Program-made: the position numbers and the translations under genes
NCBI GenBank assembly: GCA_016720115.1
Contig: JADJXT010000001.1
Coordinates: 310,001 to 374,000, forward strand
DNA from: Sphingomonadales bacterium
Lineage (GTDB): Bacteria; Pseudomonadota; Alphaproteobacteria; Sphingomonadales; Sphingomonadaceae
Reading direction: 5' to 3'
Length of the DNA stretch: 64,000 bases
Notes under the pieces: generated by a model
What the model was told of the DNA's origin: nothing
Database searches by the model: none
What the model saw: the letters and a program-made list of their open reading frames with translations, nothing else
In this document: piece after piece, positions 24,567 through 33,183 of the stretch
Position numbering within the stretch: the stretch's first letter is position 1
Layout: each line of letters opens with the position of its first letter

Positions 24567-25790
24567 ATGGAAATCGCACCCGATTTCAGCCTCATCAATC
24601 CAGACAGCTTTCGCAACGGCCATCCGCACGATGCCTATGACCAGATGCGGTCGGAAGCACCGGTCTGGCGCCACCCCGGATCCGAAAAGCAACCCGCATT
24701 TTGGGCACTGACCCGGTTCGACGATATACGGTCGGTTTCCCTCGATGCGGAAAATTTCACGTCGGCGCTCGGTTTTCGAATCCCGACCGACAGCTTCAGC
24801 TCGATGGATCCGGAAATCGGCAAGGTTCTGTCACGCTTCATGCTGGCAATGGACAATCCCGAACATAATGATTTTCGTCAAATCGTTGCTTCGGCCTTCA
24901 TGCCCTCTGCGCTGGGCAAATTTGAAGCACGGATCCGGACTTCGGTCGAGGCGCTGATCGCCAGCCTGCAAGGACGCGGCGAGGTCGACGTCGTCACCGA
25001 GGTCGCCGCGATCGTTCCTATCAAGACTGTCTGCGCGATCATGGGCGTGCCCGAAGAAGATGAATGGCGGGTTTTCGAATTCACCAATGCCGTATTCGGT
25101 GCAGACGATCCAGATTACTCGCCGACCCTTGCCGAAGCGAACGAGCGCTATATGGCAATTTTCGACTATGGCTGGGATCTGCTGGAACGCCGTCGTCGCC
25201 ACCCGCAGGATGATCTGATGACCCGGGTGGCGCATGCCACGGTTGGCGGGCGTCCGCTGACCGAAATCGAACAGAAGAGCTTCTTTTCCAACATGATTGC
25301 CGCCGGCAACGAAACGACGCGCAGCTCGCTCGGCGGAGCGATCTGGGCATTGGCGAAATATCCCGACCAGAGGCAGTTGCTGGTGAACGATCCGCAGATG
25401 ATTGCCCGCTCGCTTACGGAGATACTGCGCTGGTTCAGCCCGGTCTACCAGATGGCCCGGACAGCCAAACGCGACGTCGAGGTCGGGGGCACGTTGGTTC
25501 GGCAAGGCGAGCGTGTCGCCATGCTATATGGCGCGGGAAATCACGACCCCGAAGTCATTGCCGATCCGCATCGCCTCGATCTTCACCGGGAGGGCGCTTC
25601 GCGCCACCTGACCTTTGGCTATGGCGTGCATCACTGCCTCGGTTCGCGCCTCGCCCTGATGCAGCTGAAGCTTATTCTGGAGGCGTTTCTGGGTGCGTTT
25701 CCCGGCTATGAACTGGCCGGTGAACCCAGCTATATCCGCTCCAATCTGGTGCGCGCGATGAAGGCGATGCCGATCCGGCTGAACGGCTGA
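24567..25790 (+). CDS. Cytochrome P450
   Basis: A 407-residue soluble class I P450. The I-helix oxygen-binding motif is AAGNETTRS, the K-helix ExxR is EILR, and the heme loop is FGYGVHHCLGSRLA with the cysteine ligand. No membrane anchor is present, so it would take electrons from a ferredoxin, whose gene is not in the window. An upstream GTG (24,549) is also open, but AGGGGAA is better spaced for the ATG used here. It is co-transcribed with the flavin monooxygenase and probably performs an early hydroxylation of the substrate. Confidence 0.95.
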   Translation: MEIAPDFSLINPDSFRNGHPHDAYDQMRSEAPVWRHPGSEKQPAFWALTRFDDIRSVSLDAENFTSALGFRIPTDSFSSMDPEIGKVLSRFMLAMDNPEHNDFRQIVASAFMPSALGKFEARIRTSVEALIASLQGRGEVDVVTEVAAIVPIKTVCAIMGVPEEDEWRVFEFTNAVFGADDPDYSPTLAEANERYMAIFDYGWDLLERRRRHPQDDLMTRVAHATVGGRPLTEIEQKSFFSNMIAAGNETTRSSLGGAIWALAKYPDQRQLLVNDPQMIARSLTEILRWFSPVYQMARTAKRDVEVGGTLVRQGERVAMLYGAGNHDPEVIADPHRLDLHREGASRHLTFGYGVHHCLGSRLALMQLKLILEAFLGAFPGYELAGEPSYIRSNLVRAMKAMPIRLNG

Positions 25791-25810
25791 TTGCCGTCTG
25801 CCAAAACAGC

Positions 25811-25850
25811 AAAGCGCCCCCGTGCGGTTGCATGGGGGCGCTTTGCTTTT
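25811..25850. terminator. Bidirectional terminator
   Basis: AAAGCGCCCCC (25,811-25,821) and GGGGGCGCTTT (25,834-25,844) form an 11-bp perfect stem with T-rich sequence on both exits (GCTTTT on plus, GCTGTTTT on minus). It lies between the convergent P450 and TonB-receptor genes and should serve both. Confidence 0.9.
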
Positions 25851-25901
25851 GGGCGATGGAGGTCCGACCCTTGGGAAGGGCCGGCCGCCAGTATCCGGCT
25901 A

Positions 25902-28082
25902 TCAGAATTCCTTGCGGATACCGATGGTGATCGTGCGCGGATCGTTCAGCGCGCCCACCTGTCCCATTCCGATCGGGCTACCGAATGAGAAGGTGCGGTA
26001 GACTTCGTCGGTCAGATTGCCACCGTTGAGGAAGAAGCTGAGCCGCGCCGGTTCATAGGTGAGCTGCAGCCGCGCGCTGACGAGGTCATAGGGGTGGCTC
26101 GAATTGTCGCCCGGTGCCGATGCAGGCTGGTGCAGCATCGAATCCGAATGGACCCATTGGCCAAAGCCCGAAAGGGTGAAGCGATCCGACAATGCGGTGT
26201 TGAAGCGCATCCCCAATGTCGAGGTGAAACGGGGCGCTCGCTGCATCCGCTCGCCATTTTCCAGTTTTGCCTCGGGGTTCCAGGCGAAGTTGCCATAAGC
26301 GGTCAGGACGTCCGAAAGCTTGATCTGGCCTTCGGCTTCCACCCCGCTGCTCTTCGCATCGAGCGAGCGAACCTGGAAGGCGCGCGCGGTCGAATTGTAG
26401 AAGCTGTCCTGGTAATCCTTGATGTCGAGGTGGTAGACCGCGAGCGAAAGGTAAGCGCGACCGTCGAGGAAGCGTCCCTTCACACCGGCTTCATAGGTGG
26501 TAACCCGTTCAACCGGAACCACGAAGGGTGTCGGGTGCTGGACCCCGAGACCGGCCTGGTTGACGAAGCCCGAGCCTTTGTTGCCCTGACCGCCCGAAAT
26601 GTAGATCGTCGACGATTCAGTCGGGTTGTAGCTGAGCGTTCCCGAGAAATCGAAGGTGTCGTCCTTGACGCTCTGCTTGTAAAGCGGCGTGGGGCCGGCA
26701 AGCGCAACCAATCCGAGCGGGCGGCCCAAATCGTCGATCAGCCGCCGCTGGAAATCGGCGTCCTTCTTGTCGCTGGTCAGACGGCCGCCGACGTTCAGCT
26801 GCAGATTGTCTGCCATGTGCCAAGTCACTTGCCCGAAACCGGCAAAAGTATCTTCCTTTTGGTTGAAGCGCTGGCCCGTAGTGCCATACAGTCCGCCCAG
26901 AACCGGGAAGTTGTCATAGTAGCTGATATAATCGTACTTCGTCGTCGAGTGCAGGTAATAACCCCCGATGATATACTCGATCGGTCGGCCGGTCGGCGAA
27001 GTGAGCCGGATTTCCTGCGTGAACTGGCGGAAATTCTCGTTGAACTGGGAGAACAGCGTCGGTGCCGGGGTCGAATCCGAATCGAAGCCATTGACCATGT
27101 CAAAACGGGAATAGCCGCTGGTCGCCGTCAGCGTGTGGTCCCCACCCAGATCAAGATTGATTTCCAGCGAGTGGTCCTGGCTCTTCTGATAGTCCATCGG
27201 ATCGCCTACTGCGCCCGCGTCTTCGTACTTGACGTAATTTTTCAGCCCGCTGTCGCGGACGCCCAGCGCCTGCAGACCGGCGACATTCTGGTCGGCAACA
27301 AATTCAAAGGCGTTGCCCGTCATGTCGAGGCGGCTGAACTGTACTTTCGCTTTTACCGAAAGGGTGTCCGATGGTTCCCAAGCGGCGATACCGCGGACGA
27401 CATAGCGGTCGCCCGAAGCCTCCCTGCGGCCCAAGGTGATATTTTCGACAAATCCGGCCTGATTGTCATATTGGCCCGAAACGCGCAGTTTCAGTGTATC
27501 GGTGGGCACGACATCCAATGCGCCTTCCAGCGTATAGCTGCCGTAAATGCCCTCGACTTGCCCCTGCAGATAACCGCCCGTCTGGCTGCCAGGCCCGCGA
27601 GAGATGACACTGACGGCGCCGACTGAAGTGTTCTTGCCGAACAGCACGCCCTGGCTGCCTTTGACGACTTCAACCCGTTCGACATCGAACAGGGCGTCTC
27701 GATACTGGCGGGCGCGGGGATGATATACCCCGTCGACAAACAGGCCGACCGATTGTTCGAACACCTGGCTACCCGCCGAGGTGCCGACGCCACGGACGCT
27801 GACGCCGCTGAGGTTGCCCGGTGATTCGTGCATGGTGAAGCCGGGGACGCTGGCCGAAAGGCTCTTGATTTCAATTACGCCCATGGTGGCAAGCTGGTCA
27901 CCACTGAGAACGTTGACCGTCATCGGCGTCTTTTCAAGCCGGGTTTCGCGTTTTTGCGCAGTCACCACGATTTCACCGAGACCTGCCGAATCTTCGGCAT
28001 CTTGGGCAAATGCTGCCCCGCTCGACGTAATTGCGATGGCGCATGCGGCCACACCCGTCAGCATGCGTTGAACACTTCTCAT
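25902..28082 (-). CDS. TonB-dependent outer-membrane receptor
   Basis: A 726-residue receptor. A signal peptide (MRSVQRMLTG..., cut after SSGAAFA, about residue 26) is followed by a TonB-box-like EIVVTAQKRE, the plug (TMGVIEIKSLSASVPGF ... GVSVRGVG ... RVEVVKGSQGVLFGKNTSVGAV) and a 22-strand barrel ending in an aromatic residue (IGIRKEF). It would import the cluster's substrate, or a bound form of it, across the outer membrane. GGGAGGAAGAGG precedes the ATG. Upstream lie two 17-bp tandem repeats and operator site 4. Confidence 0.95.
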   Translation of the reverse strand: MRSVQRMLTGVAACAIAITSSGAAFAQDAEDSAGLGEIVVTAQKRETRLEKTPMTVNVLSGDQLATMGVIEIKSLSASVPGFTMHESPGNLSGVSVRGVGTSAGSQVFEQSVGLFVDGVYHPRARQYRDALFDVERVEVVKGSQGVLFGKNTSVGAVSVISRGPGSQTGGYLQGQVEGIYGSYTLEGALDVVPTDTLKLRVSGQYDNQAGFVENITLGRREASGDRYVVRGIAAWEPSDTLSVKAKVQFSRLDMTGNAFEFVADQNVAGLQALGVRDSGLKNYVKYEDAGAVGDPMDYQKSQDHSLEINLDLGGDHTLTATSGYSRFDMVNGFDSDSTPAPTLFSQFNENFRQFTQEIRLTSPTGRPIEYIIGGYYLHSTTKYDYISYYDNFPVLGGLYGTTGQRFNQKEDTFAGFGQVTWHMADNLQLNVGGRLTSDKKDADFQRRLIDDLGRPLGLVALAGPTPLYKQSVKDDTFDFSGTLSYNPTESSTIYISGGQGNKGSGFVNQAGLGVQHPTPFVVPVERVTTYEAGVKGRFLDGRAYLSLAVYHLDIKDYQDSFYNSTARAFQVRSLDAKSSGVEAEGQIKLSDVLTAYGNFAWNPEAKLENGERMQRAPRFTSTLGMRFNTALSDRFTLSGFGQWVHSDSMLHQPASAPGDNSSHPYDLVSARLQLTYEPARLSFFLNGGNLTDEVYRTFSFGSPIGMGQVGALNDPRTITIGIRKEF

Positions 28083-28091
28083 CCTCTTCCT

Positions 28092-28125
28092 CCCTTATTG
28101 TGGGTCGACCCTTATTGTGGGTCGA
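28092..28125. repeat. Two tandem 17-bp repeats in TonB-receptor leader
   Basis: The unit CCCTTATTGTGGGTCGA is present twice head-to-tail just upstream of the TonB receptor's ribosome binding site. It may be a simple duplication or a regulator site in the leader. Confidence 0.6.
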
Positions 28126-28130
28126 CACAA

Positions 28131-28145
28131 GTCAATCTGATTGAC
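28131..28145. promoter_or_regulatory. Operator palindrome, site 4
   Basis: GTCAAT-CTG-ATTGAC is a perfect copy (12/12) of the cluster dyad, 49 bases upstream of the TonB receptor ATG. A further half site (ATTGTCAAC) is at 28,176-28,184. Confidence 0.6.
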
Positions 28146-28200
28146 AGCATTGCCAATGGACCACTTATCAACGTAATTGTCAACTTTTGCGTTATTGCCG

Positions 28201-29352
28201 TCACACCAGCGGGTGGTTGACCGGCAAACCGAGATGGTCGCGACCGGTGACTTCGCAGGTGACATCCCAATCCCAGAATGCATGCGAGCAGACCGTGTTG
28301 ATATCGCGCCAGATACGTTGCAGCGGCTGGTCGAGGTGGAAACTGGATGCCCCGGCGGCAGCCATCATCCGGTTGGCGGTTTCGCGGCAATGCTTTGAAG
28401 CGAAGGCGGTTTGCCCCTTGGCTTCGATGCGATCCTGCAAGCTGAAGGGTCGCGACGACAGAATCTCCTCAGTTTGACGATAGACCGACCGCGCCAGTGC
28501 GCTTCCGGCCCGGGTAGCGATCTGCAATTCGCCCAAGGTCACATGCGCATGTTGCTGGTCCTTGATGACCACCCCGCTGAAATTGCGGACCCGCTTTGCC
28601 ACAATCTCTTCATAAGCGTGCAGAGCACCCTTCAGGCTGCCGGTAATAACCGGCAGGATCGTGCAATATGCGGAAATCAGAAAGGGAATCGAGAACAGCG
28701 GATTTGCGTGAATGCGCGAGCCGTCGGTGGCCCCGCCATGGAATTCTGCCGCTGTAATCGCGTGCGAATCCGGCACGAAGACGTTACGTGCGACATAATC
28801 GTTGCTGCCGGTGCCCGCCATGCCTGCAAAATGCCAGGTATCCAGCACTTCCACCGCATCCACCGACATCAGGAACGATCGCGGGCCATCTTCCGACATG
28901 CCGCTCATGAGTACCCAGTCGGCGTGCATCACACCAGATCCCCAGGCTGCACGTCCGCTGACTTCCCAGCCGCCATCGACTTTGCGCGCCTTCATATCGG
29001 CCGCCGATGCCGCCGGCAGGGTAACATAACCGCGGGGCGCGAACAGTTCCTCTTGCACCGCTTCCGGAAACTTGGCGACATAGATGTTGTGACTGATGTA
29101 GAATGCGGTGATCCAGCCGGTCGAGGGGCAAGCCTCGCTGATGATTTCGACCACATCCATCATCGTCGAAAGACTGGCTTCCGATCCGCCCCAGCGCTTG
29201 GGAACAAAGATCTGCAGCAGCTCTGCTTCGGCCAGTTCGCGTATCGAATCGTCGACCGGGCGGCGCAGTTCCACCGCCTCTATGGCGCGGGCGCGGATAG
29301 CAGGGGCCAGATCGCGGGCGCGCTGGATCAGCTCGGAATCGGTAGCAGGCAT
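28201..29352 (-). CDS. Group D flavin monooxygenase 2 (HsaA-like)
   Basis: A 383-residue acyl-CoA-dehydrogenase-fold hydroxylase homologous to the product of 23,362. Landmarks are the helices RRPVDDSIRELAEAELLQIFVPKRWGG, the beta domain GRAAWGSGVMHADWVLMSG and the end CSHAFWDWDVTCE. The ATG used is preceded by GGAG 6 bases away; a longer frame begins 10 codons earlier. It would need FADH2 from the flavin reductase at 33,886. Two paralogues in one cluster suggest two hydroxylation steps or two substrates. Operator site 5 overlaps its start. Confidence 0.88.
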   Translation of the reverse strand: MPATDSELIQRARDLAPAIRARAIEAVELRRPVDDSIRELAEAELLQIFVPKRWGGSEASLSTMMDVVEIISEACPSTGWITAFYISHNIYVAKFPEAVQEELFAPRGYVTLPAASAADMKARKVDGGWEVSGRAAWGSGVMHADWVLMSGMSEDGPRSFLMSVDAVEVLDTWHFAGMAGTGSNDYVARNVFVPDSHAITAAEFHGGATDGSRIHANPLFSIPFLISAYCTILPVITGSLKGALHAYEEIVAKRVRNFSGVVIKDQQHAHVTLGELQIATRAGSALARSVYRQTEEILSSRPFSLQDRIEAKGQTAFASKHCRETANRMMAAAGASSFHLDQPLQRIWRDINTVCSHAFWDWDVTCEVTGRDHLGLPVNHPLV

Positions 29353-29353
29353 T

Positions 29354-29368
29354 GTCAACTCCATTGAT
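29354..29368. promoter_or_regulatory. Operator palindrome, site 5
   Basis: GTCAAC-TCC-ATTGAT matches the dyad at 10/12 and lies immediately before the monooxygenase 2 start codon (minus strand), between it and the divergent TetR gene. Overlap with the ribosome binding site means a bound protein could block both directions. Confidence 0.45.
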
Positions 29369-29438
29369 ATTTTTCCTGACATGACAATAAAATATCCATT
29401 TGTCTAATAATTCTTTCAGGAATGTGTTATCGGGGGTT

Positions 29439-30095
29439 ATGACCACAGAGACAGTTAAACGCAGACCAGGCCGGCCATCACAATCCGAACAGTCCCCCGT
29501 CGATGACGAAGCCTGCCTTGACCGAGCGCTCGAGGCCTTTGCCGAGAGGGGTTACGAAGGCGCTTCGCTCCGCGAGATAGCAACCGCCTGTGGCATAAGC
29601 CATGGTCTGCTCAATGCCAGGTTCGGATCCAAACAGGGGCTTTGGACGGCCGCGGTCGAACAGGGCATGGACCGCCTGCACCACCGCATGGTGACATTGC
29701 AGACGCGCCTTCCGAAATCGGCCGGACTGGATCAACGGCTTCACGCCGCCTGCGTCGATTTCCTTGAAACGCTCGCTGCCTATCCGGCGATTATCCAGCT
29801 GATGAATATCGAAGGTTCGCGCAACAGCGCCCGGCTGGATTACATCGTGGAAACCTTTTTCCGTAACCGCGAATGGCCCGTTGCGTCGCTGTTGGAAGAA
29901 GGGCGCGACAGCGGCCTGTTCAGGCCCGTGCATATCGCCGTACCCTTCACCTTGTTGGCGCATGGGGCGGGTGCCCTGGTCGCTTTGCGGCCGCTCGTCG
30001 AAGCAGTGGACGAGCGGCTTAGCAACGAACCAGAGGCGCAGTCGCGACTGATTACCAGCGCCGCAGATCTGATCGTACGCGGCCTCAGGGCCTGA
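29439..30095 (+). CDS. TetR-family regulator
   Basis: A 218-residue TetR protein. The helix-turn-helix is FAERGYEGASLREIATACGISHGLLNARFGSKQGLW, preceded by a basic RRPGRP tail. The C-terminal ligand domain is unassigned. The ATG chosen follows a G-rich stretch; upstream TTG and GTG starts are possible. It is divergent from monooxygenase 2 and is the third regulator of the cluster, so it is another candidate for the shared operator, whose 15-bp size and symmetry suit TetR or MarR dimers. Confidence 0.92.
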   Translation: MTTETVKRRPGRPSQSEQSPVDDEACLDRALEAFAERGYEGASLREIATACGISHGLLNARFGSKQGLWTAAVEQGMDRLHHRMVTLQTRLPKSAGLDQRLHAACVDFLETLAAYPAIIQLMNIEGSRNSARLDYIVETFFRNREWPVASLLEEGRDSGLFRPVHIAVPFTLLAHGAGALVALRPLVEAVDERLSNEPEAQSRLITSAADLIVRGLRA

Positions 30096-30098
30096 CGG

Positions 30099-30521
30099 TC
30101 AGAGCCCTGCAGCTGCCAGTGCGGCCTGCGCCACTTCCATGTCGTGGGAATAATGGCCACCGCTGACGCCGATGCCGCCGACCAATTCATCATCGATCTT
30201 TACCGGATAGCCGCCACCGAACACGACCAAGCGCGGTGTATGGACAATCCCGTCCAGAAGCGGCGGATCGTTCTTGATGAATTCGTGCCATTCATGTGTC
30301 GCCATGCCGAACGACACTGCAGTATAGGCTTTGTCCTGAGCGGTGTTTACACTGAGCAGCGGGGCACGATCCATACGGAGAAACTGCACCAGCGTTCCCG
30401 ACGGATCGGTGATGGCGATGCACATCGGCACACCCATCGCCTCCGCTTTGGCAACGGCGCCGCGCATCAGCGTTTCGGCCAATTCGTTGGAAATTGTCCG
30501 GGTGGTAAGTGTCTGAGCCAT
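30099..30521 (-). CDS. GlcG/HbpS (DUF336) family protein
   Basis: A 140-residue DUF336 protein. The chosen start (MAQTLTTRTIS) is preceded by ACAGGAC; the frame continues upstream without similarity. Family features are AKAEAMGVPMCIAITDPSGTLVQFLRMDRAPL and the glycine-rich GGGYPVKIDDELVGGIGVSGG. Members bind heme or act in catabolic clusters in undefined roles, possibly as scavengers or isomerases of labile intermediates. It is convergent with the TetR gene. One half-site of the cluster palindrome (TTTGTCAAT, 30,535-30,543) lies before it. Confidence 0.88.
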   Translation of the reverse strand: MAQTLTTRTISNELAETLMRGAVAKAEAMGVPMCIAITDPSGTLVQFLRMDRAPLLSVNTAQDKAYTAVSFGMATHEWHEFIKNDPPLLDGIVHTPRLVVFGGGYPVKIDDELVGGIGVSGGHYSHDMEVAQAALAAAGL

Positions 30522-30611
30522 GTCTTTTGTCCTGTTTGTCAATTTATGTGTTGATCCTGCTTGCCGCCAGCACCCACCAGCTGTCAACGAAAGACTTGAA
30601 TCGGAAAAGCA

Positions 30612-30626
30612 GTAAATTTAGTTGAC
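30612..30626. promoter_or_regulatory. Operator palindrome, site 6, with promoter
   Basis: GTAAAT-TTA-GTTGAC matches the dyad at 10/12. Its right half overlaps TTGACA (30,622-30,627), which is 17 bases from a weak -10 (GACTAT, 30,645-30,650). It lies 74 bases before the enoyl-CoA hydratase ATG. Confidence 0.5.
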
Positions 30627-30699
30627 AATATTGCCGGTGCGTTGGACTATTGCTTAGGTCAGGAGATGTAGCCAGCAGACTGGCAAGGAGAGTACATCA

Positions 30700-31557
30700 A
30701 TGGAATATCGCCACCTTGTAGTCAGCCGGGATGGTCATGTGGTCACATGCCAGATGAGCAATCCGCCTTTGCAGACGCTCAATTCACGCATGTTGGCGGA
30801 ACTCCACGACCTGCTGACCCAGATTGAGGCTGATCCGGACGTACGGGTTTTCGTCGTGACTGGCGAAAATGGCGTGTTCCTGCGCTGGATGGACCTGAAC
30901 GAAATGCAGGCCTATGCCGAGGGGGCAAAGGACCAGACGGACGGAGGCCCTTCCCAGGCCGAGGAGTTGCTGGAAATCTACCGCGCCATTCCCTCGTCGC
31001 TTAGCCGTATCCACGAACTGGCACTGCGGATCCAGAACCTGCCTGCCGTGACCATCGCGGCGATCAATGGCGTGGTGGGCGGCGGTGGCTGCGAGTTTTC
31101 GCTTTCTTTCGATTTCCGCCTGATGATGGATCACCCCGAAGGCTCTTTCGCCCTGCCGCAAACCAGTTTCGGTCTGGTTCCCGGAGGTGGCGGGGCATGG
31201 CACTGCGTACGGCTGCTCGGGCGTGCGCGCGCGCTGGACGTTTTGCTCCACGGCGAATTCATGTCACCGGCCACGGCGCTCGAACTCGGGCTGATTTCGC
31301 GCCTGTATGCGCCCGAAACTTTTGATGCCGATGTCGCCGCCTTCGTTGCCAACATGGCGGCCCGTGCGCCGTTGGCACTGCGCGGGGTGAAGGCGCTGGT
31401 CAATGTCGGCACCAGCCAGGGACAGCTTGAATTCCTCGCCCGTGAAACGGTCGAACTGGGCAAGGTGATCCACAGCGAAGACGTCAAAGGCGCGCTGGCG
31501 ATGTGGCTTTCCAATCCGGATCCTGCTGCGTACAAACCGGTTTTCGAGGGTCGCTGA
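30700..31557 (+). CDS. Enoyl-CoA hydratase/isomerase
   Basis: A 285-residue crotonase-fold enzyme. The oxyanion-hole strand is VTIAAINGVVGGGGCEFSLSFDFRL and the second is FALPQTSFGLVPGGGGAWHCVRLLG. The usual hydratase glutamates are not both obvious, so it may be a hydratase, isomerase or C-C hydrolase of the family. AAGGAGAG precedes the ATG. It begins an operon with the CoA ligase, VOC protein and flavin reductase. An unusual 25-residue insertion (MQAYAEGAKDQTDGGPSQAEELL) lies after the first strand set. Confidence 0.92.
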   Translation: MEYRHLVVSRDGHVVTCQMSNPPLQTLNSRMLAELHDLLTQIEADPDVRVFVVTGENGVFLRWMDLNEMQAYAEGAKDQTDGGPSQAEELLEIYRAIPSSLSRIHELALRIQNLPAVTIAAINGVVGGGGCEFSLSFDFRLMMDHPEGSFALPQTSFGLVPGGGGAWHCVRLLGRARALDVLLHGEFMSPATALELGLISRLYAPETFDADVAAFVANMAARAPLALRGVKALVNVGTSQGQLEFLARETVELGKVIHSEDVKGALAMWLSNPDPAAYKPVFEGR

Positions 31558-31561
31558 TATA

Positions 31562-33130
31562 ATGGGCCTGTTCGATTCTTCCGCGCTTGATCCCTATGCC
31601 GAGAAGGATGTGCACTGGCTGTTGCGTTCGCAGGCTGCGCGCCGCGGCGACGCGCCCTTCCTGATCTGGGAACCGTTTAGCGGCGAGAGCGAAACCTGGA
31701 GTTACGCGCGTTTCTATGCCGACGCCCGCAATGTCGCGGCCGGCCTGCGGGCGCGTGGCATCGGCCATGGCGATTTCCTTTTGCTGCACGCCAATAATTG
31801 CCCGGAATTCCTGCTGACTTGGTACGCCTGTGCGATGCTGGGCGCGGTCGTGGTGACCACCAATCCACGCGCGGCGGTTGGCGAGATGACCTATTTCATC
31901 GAACATTCGGCTGTGAAGGCGGCTGTCGTCGAGCACGGCTATCTCGAATTGTTGGCGCAAACCGGTGCGCGGCTGGATTGGATCGCCGCCATTCCGACAA
32001 CCGAAAGTGGCGATTTGGACATGCCGTCCGGCATCCTGCCCTTTAGCAGTCTGCGTGCCGATGGTGCGGCGCTGGAGCTTCCGTCCCTAGATCCGATGAC
32101 GCCGATATCGGTGCAATATACATCGGGCACTACATCGAGGCCCAAGGGCGTCGTCTGGACCCACGCAAATGTGCTGTGGGGTGCACAGATCGGTGCTGCG
32201 CACAACCAGTTGCGGACGGACGACTGCGCCATGGTCTTCACGCCGCTCTGCCACACCAATGCAATGAGTTGGGGCCACTTTCCGGTAGTCTGGTCGGGTA
32301 GCCGGATGGTGCTGCAGCCGAAATTTTCGGCCAGCCGGTTCTGGCCATTAGCCGTCGAGCACGGCTGCACATGGGGCAATGTGATCCCCTTCGCGGTCCA
32401 GGCCGTGGTCGCGCAAGGTATTCCTGAACGCCATAGCTATCGTCACTGGGTTGTCGGTGCCGCCAATCTCGGTGACCTTGAAACGCGGTTGGGGCTCACC
32501 ATTGTCGGGGCATGGGGCATGACCGAAACGGTTACCCATGGCAGTTGGACCCCGCCCCAACTGCCCGCCCCCGAACGCTCAATGGGCATGCCGGCGCCCG
32601 AATATGAACTGAAGGTGGTCGACGATTCGGGCAATCCCGTAATCCCGGGCGAGACCGGCAATCTGAAGATCCGGGGCAAGCGGGGACGGGCGCTGTTTCT
32701 GGAATATCTGAACAATCCCGAAGCAACCGCAGCCAGCTTCGATGCGGAAGGCTGGTTCGACACGGGCGACCGTGTCTGGCAGACCGTGGAAGGGCATCTG
32801 CGCTTCGCTGATCGGGCAAAAGACATGCTGAAGGTCGGTGCCGAAAATGTCGCCGCAAGCGAAATCGAAGCCGTGATCGCCGCCGTGCCGGGGGTGGGCG
32901 AGGTAGCCGTAGTCGGCCGCTCCCATCCGATGCTGGATGAAGTGCCGGTGGCATTCGTCATTGCACCGGCCCCGGGCGATGCACTGCGCGCAGCCATACT
33001 GGCGGCCTGCCAGCACGAACTGGCCGGGTTCAAGGTGCCTGTCGACATAGTGTTCCTCGACGAATTCCCGCGCGCCGAGCTCAACAAGGTCGCCAAGAAG
33101 GAACTGCGCGAAATTGCCAAGGCGGGTTGA
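31562..33130 (+). CDS. AMP-dependent acid-CoA ligase 2
   Basis: A 522-residue ANL-superfamily enzyme. Motifs: YTSGTTSRPKGV (P-loop), GAWGMTETV, FDTGDRVWQ, DRAKDMLKVGAENVAASEIE and the terminal catalytic K in ELNKVAKKEL. It starts 4 bases after the hydratase stop. It is distinct from the ligase at 20,613 (they share only family motifs), so the cluster activates two different acids or has a redundant pair. Confidence 0.94.
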   Translation: MGLFDSSALDPYAEKDVHWLLRSQAARRGDAPFLIWEPFSGESETWSYARFYADARNVAAGLRARGIGHGDFLLLHANNCPEFLLTWYACAMLGAVVVTTNPRAAVGEMTYFIEHSAVKAAVVEHGYLELLAQTGARLDWIAAIPTTESGDLDMPSGILPFSSLRADGAALELPSLDPMTPISVQYTSGTTSRPKGVVWTHANVLWGAQIGAAHNQLRTDDCAMVFTPLCHTNAMSWGHFPVVWSGSRMVLQPKFSASRFWPLAVEHGCTWGNVIPFAVQAVVAQGIPERHSYRHWVVGAANLGDLETRLGLTIVGAWGMTETVTHGSWTPPQLPAPERSMGMPAPEYELKVVDDSGNPVIPGETGNLKIRGKRGRALFLEYLNNPEATAASFDAEGWFDTGDRVWQTVEGHLRFADRAKDMLKVGAENVAASEIEAVIAAVPGVGEVAVVGRSHPMLDEVPVAFVIAPAPGDALRAAILAACQHELAGFKVPVDIVFLDEFPRAELNKVAKKELREIAKAG

Positions 33131-33143
33131 GTTCCGCCAACCT

Positions 33144-33173
33144 ATTCGAGACCAAGGCCATTCGAGACCAAGG
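33144..33173. repeat. Tandem duplication in VOC leader
   Basis: ATTCGAGACCAAGG occurs twice, 16 bases apart, between the ligase stop and the VOC gene. The second copy runs into the AAGGAG ribosome binding site, so the duplication may have created or moved that site. Confidence 0.6.
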
Positions 33174-33183
33174 AGAACAAGTG

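Noticed and set aside
26094..27626. 510-codon plus-strand frame opposite the TonB receptor
   Set aside because: Shadow of a receptor with signal peptide and plug; no start signal.
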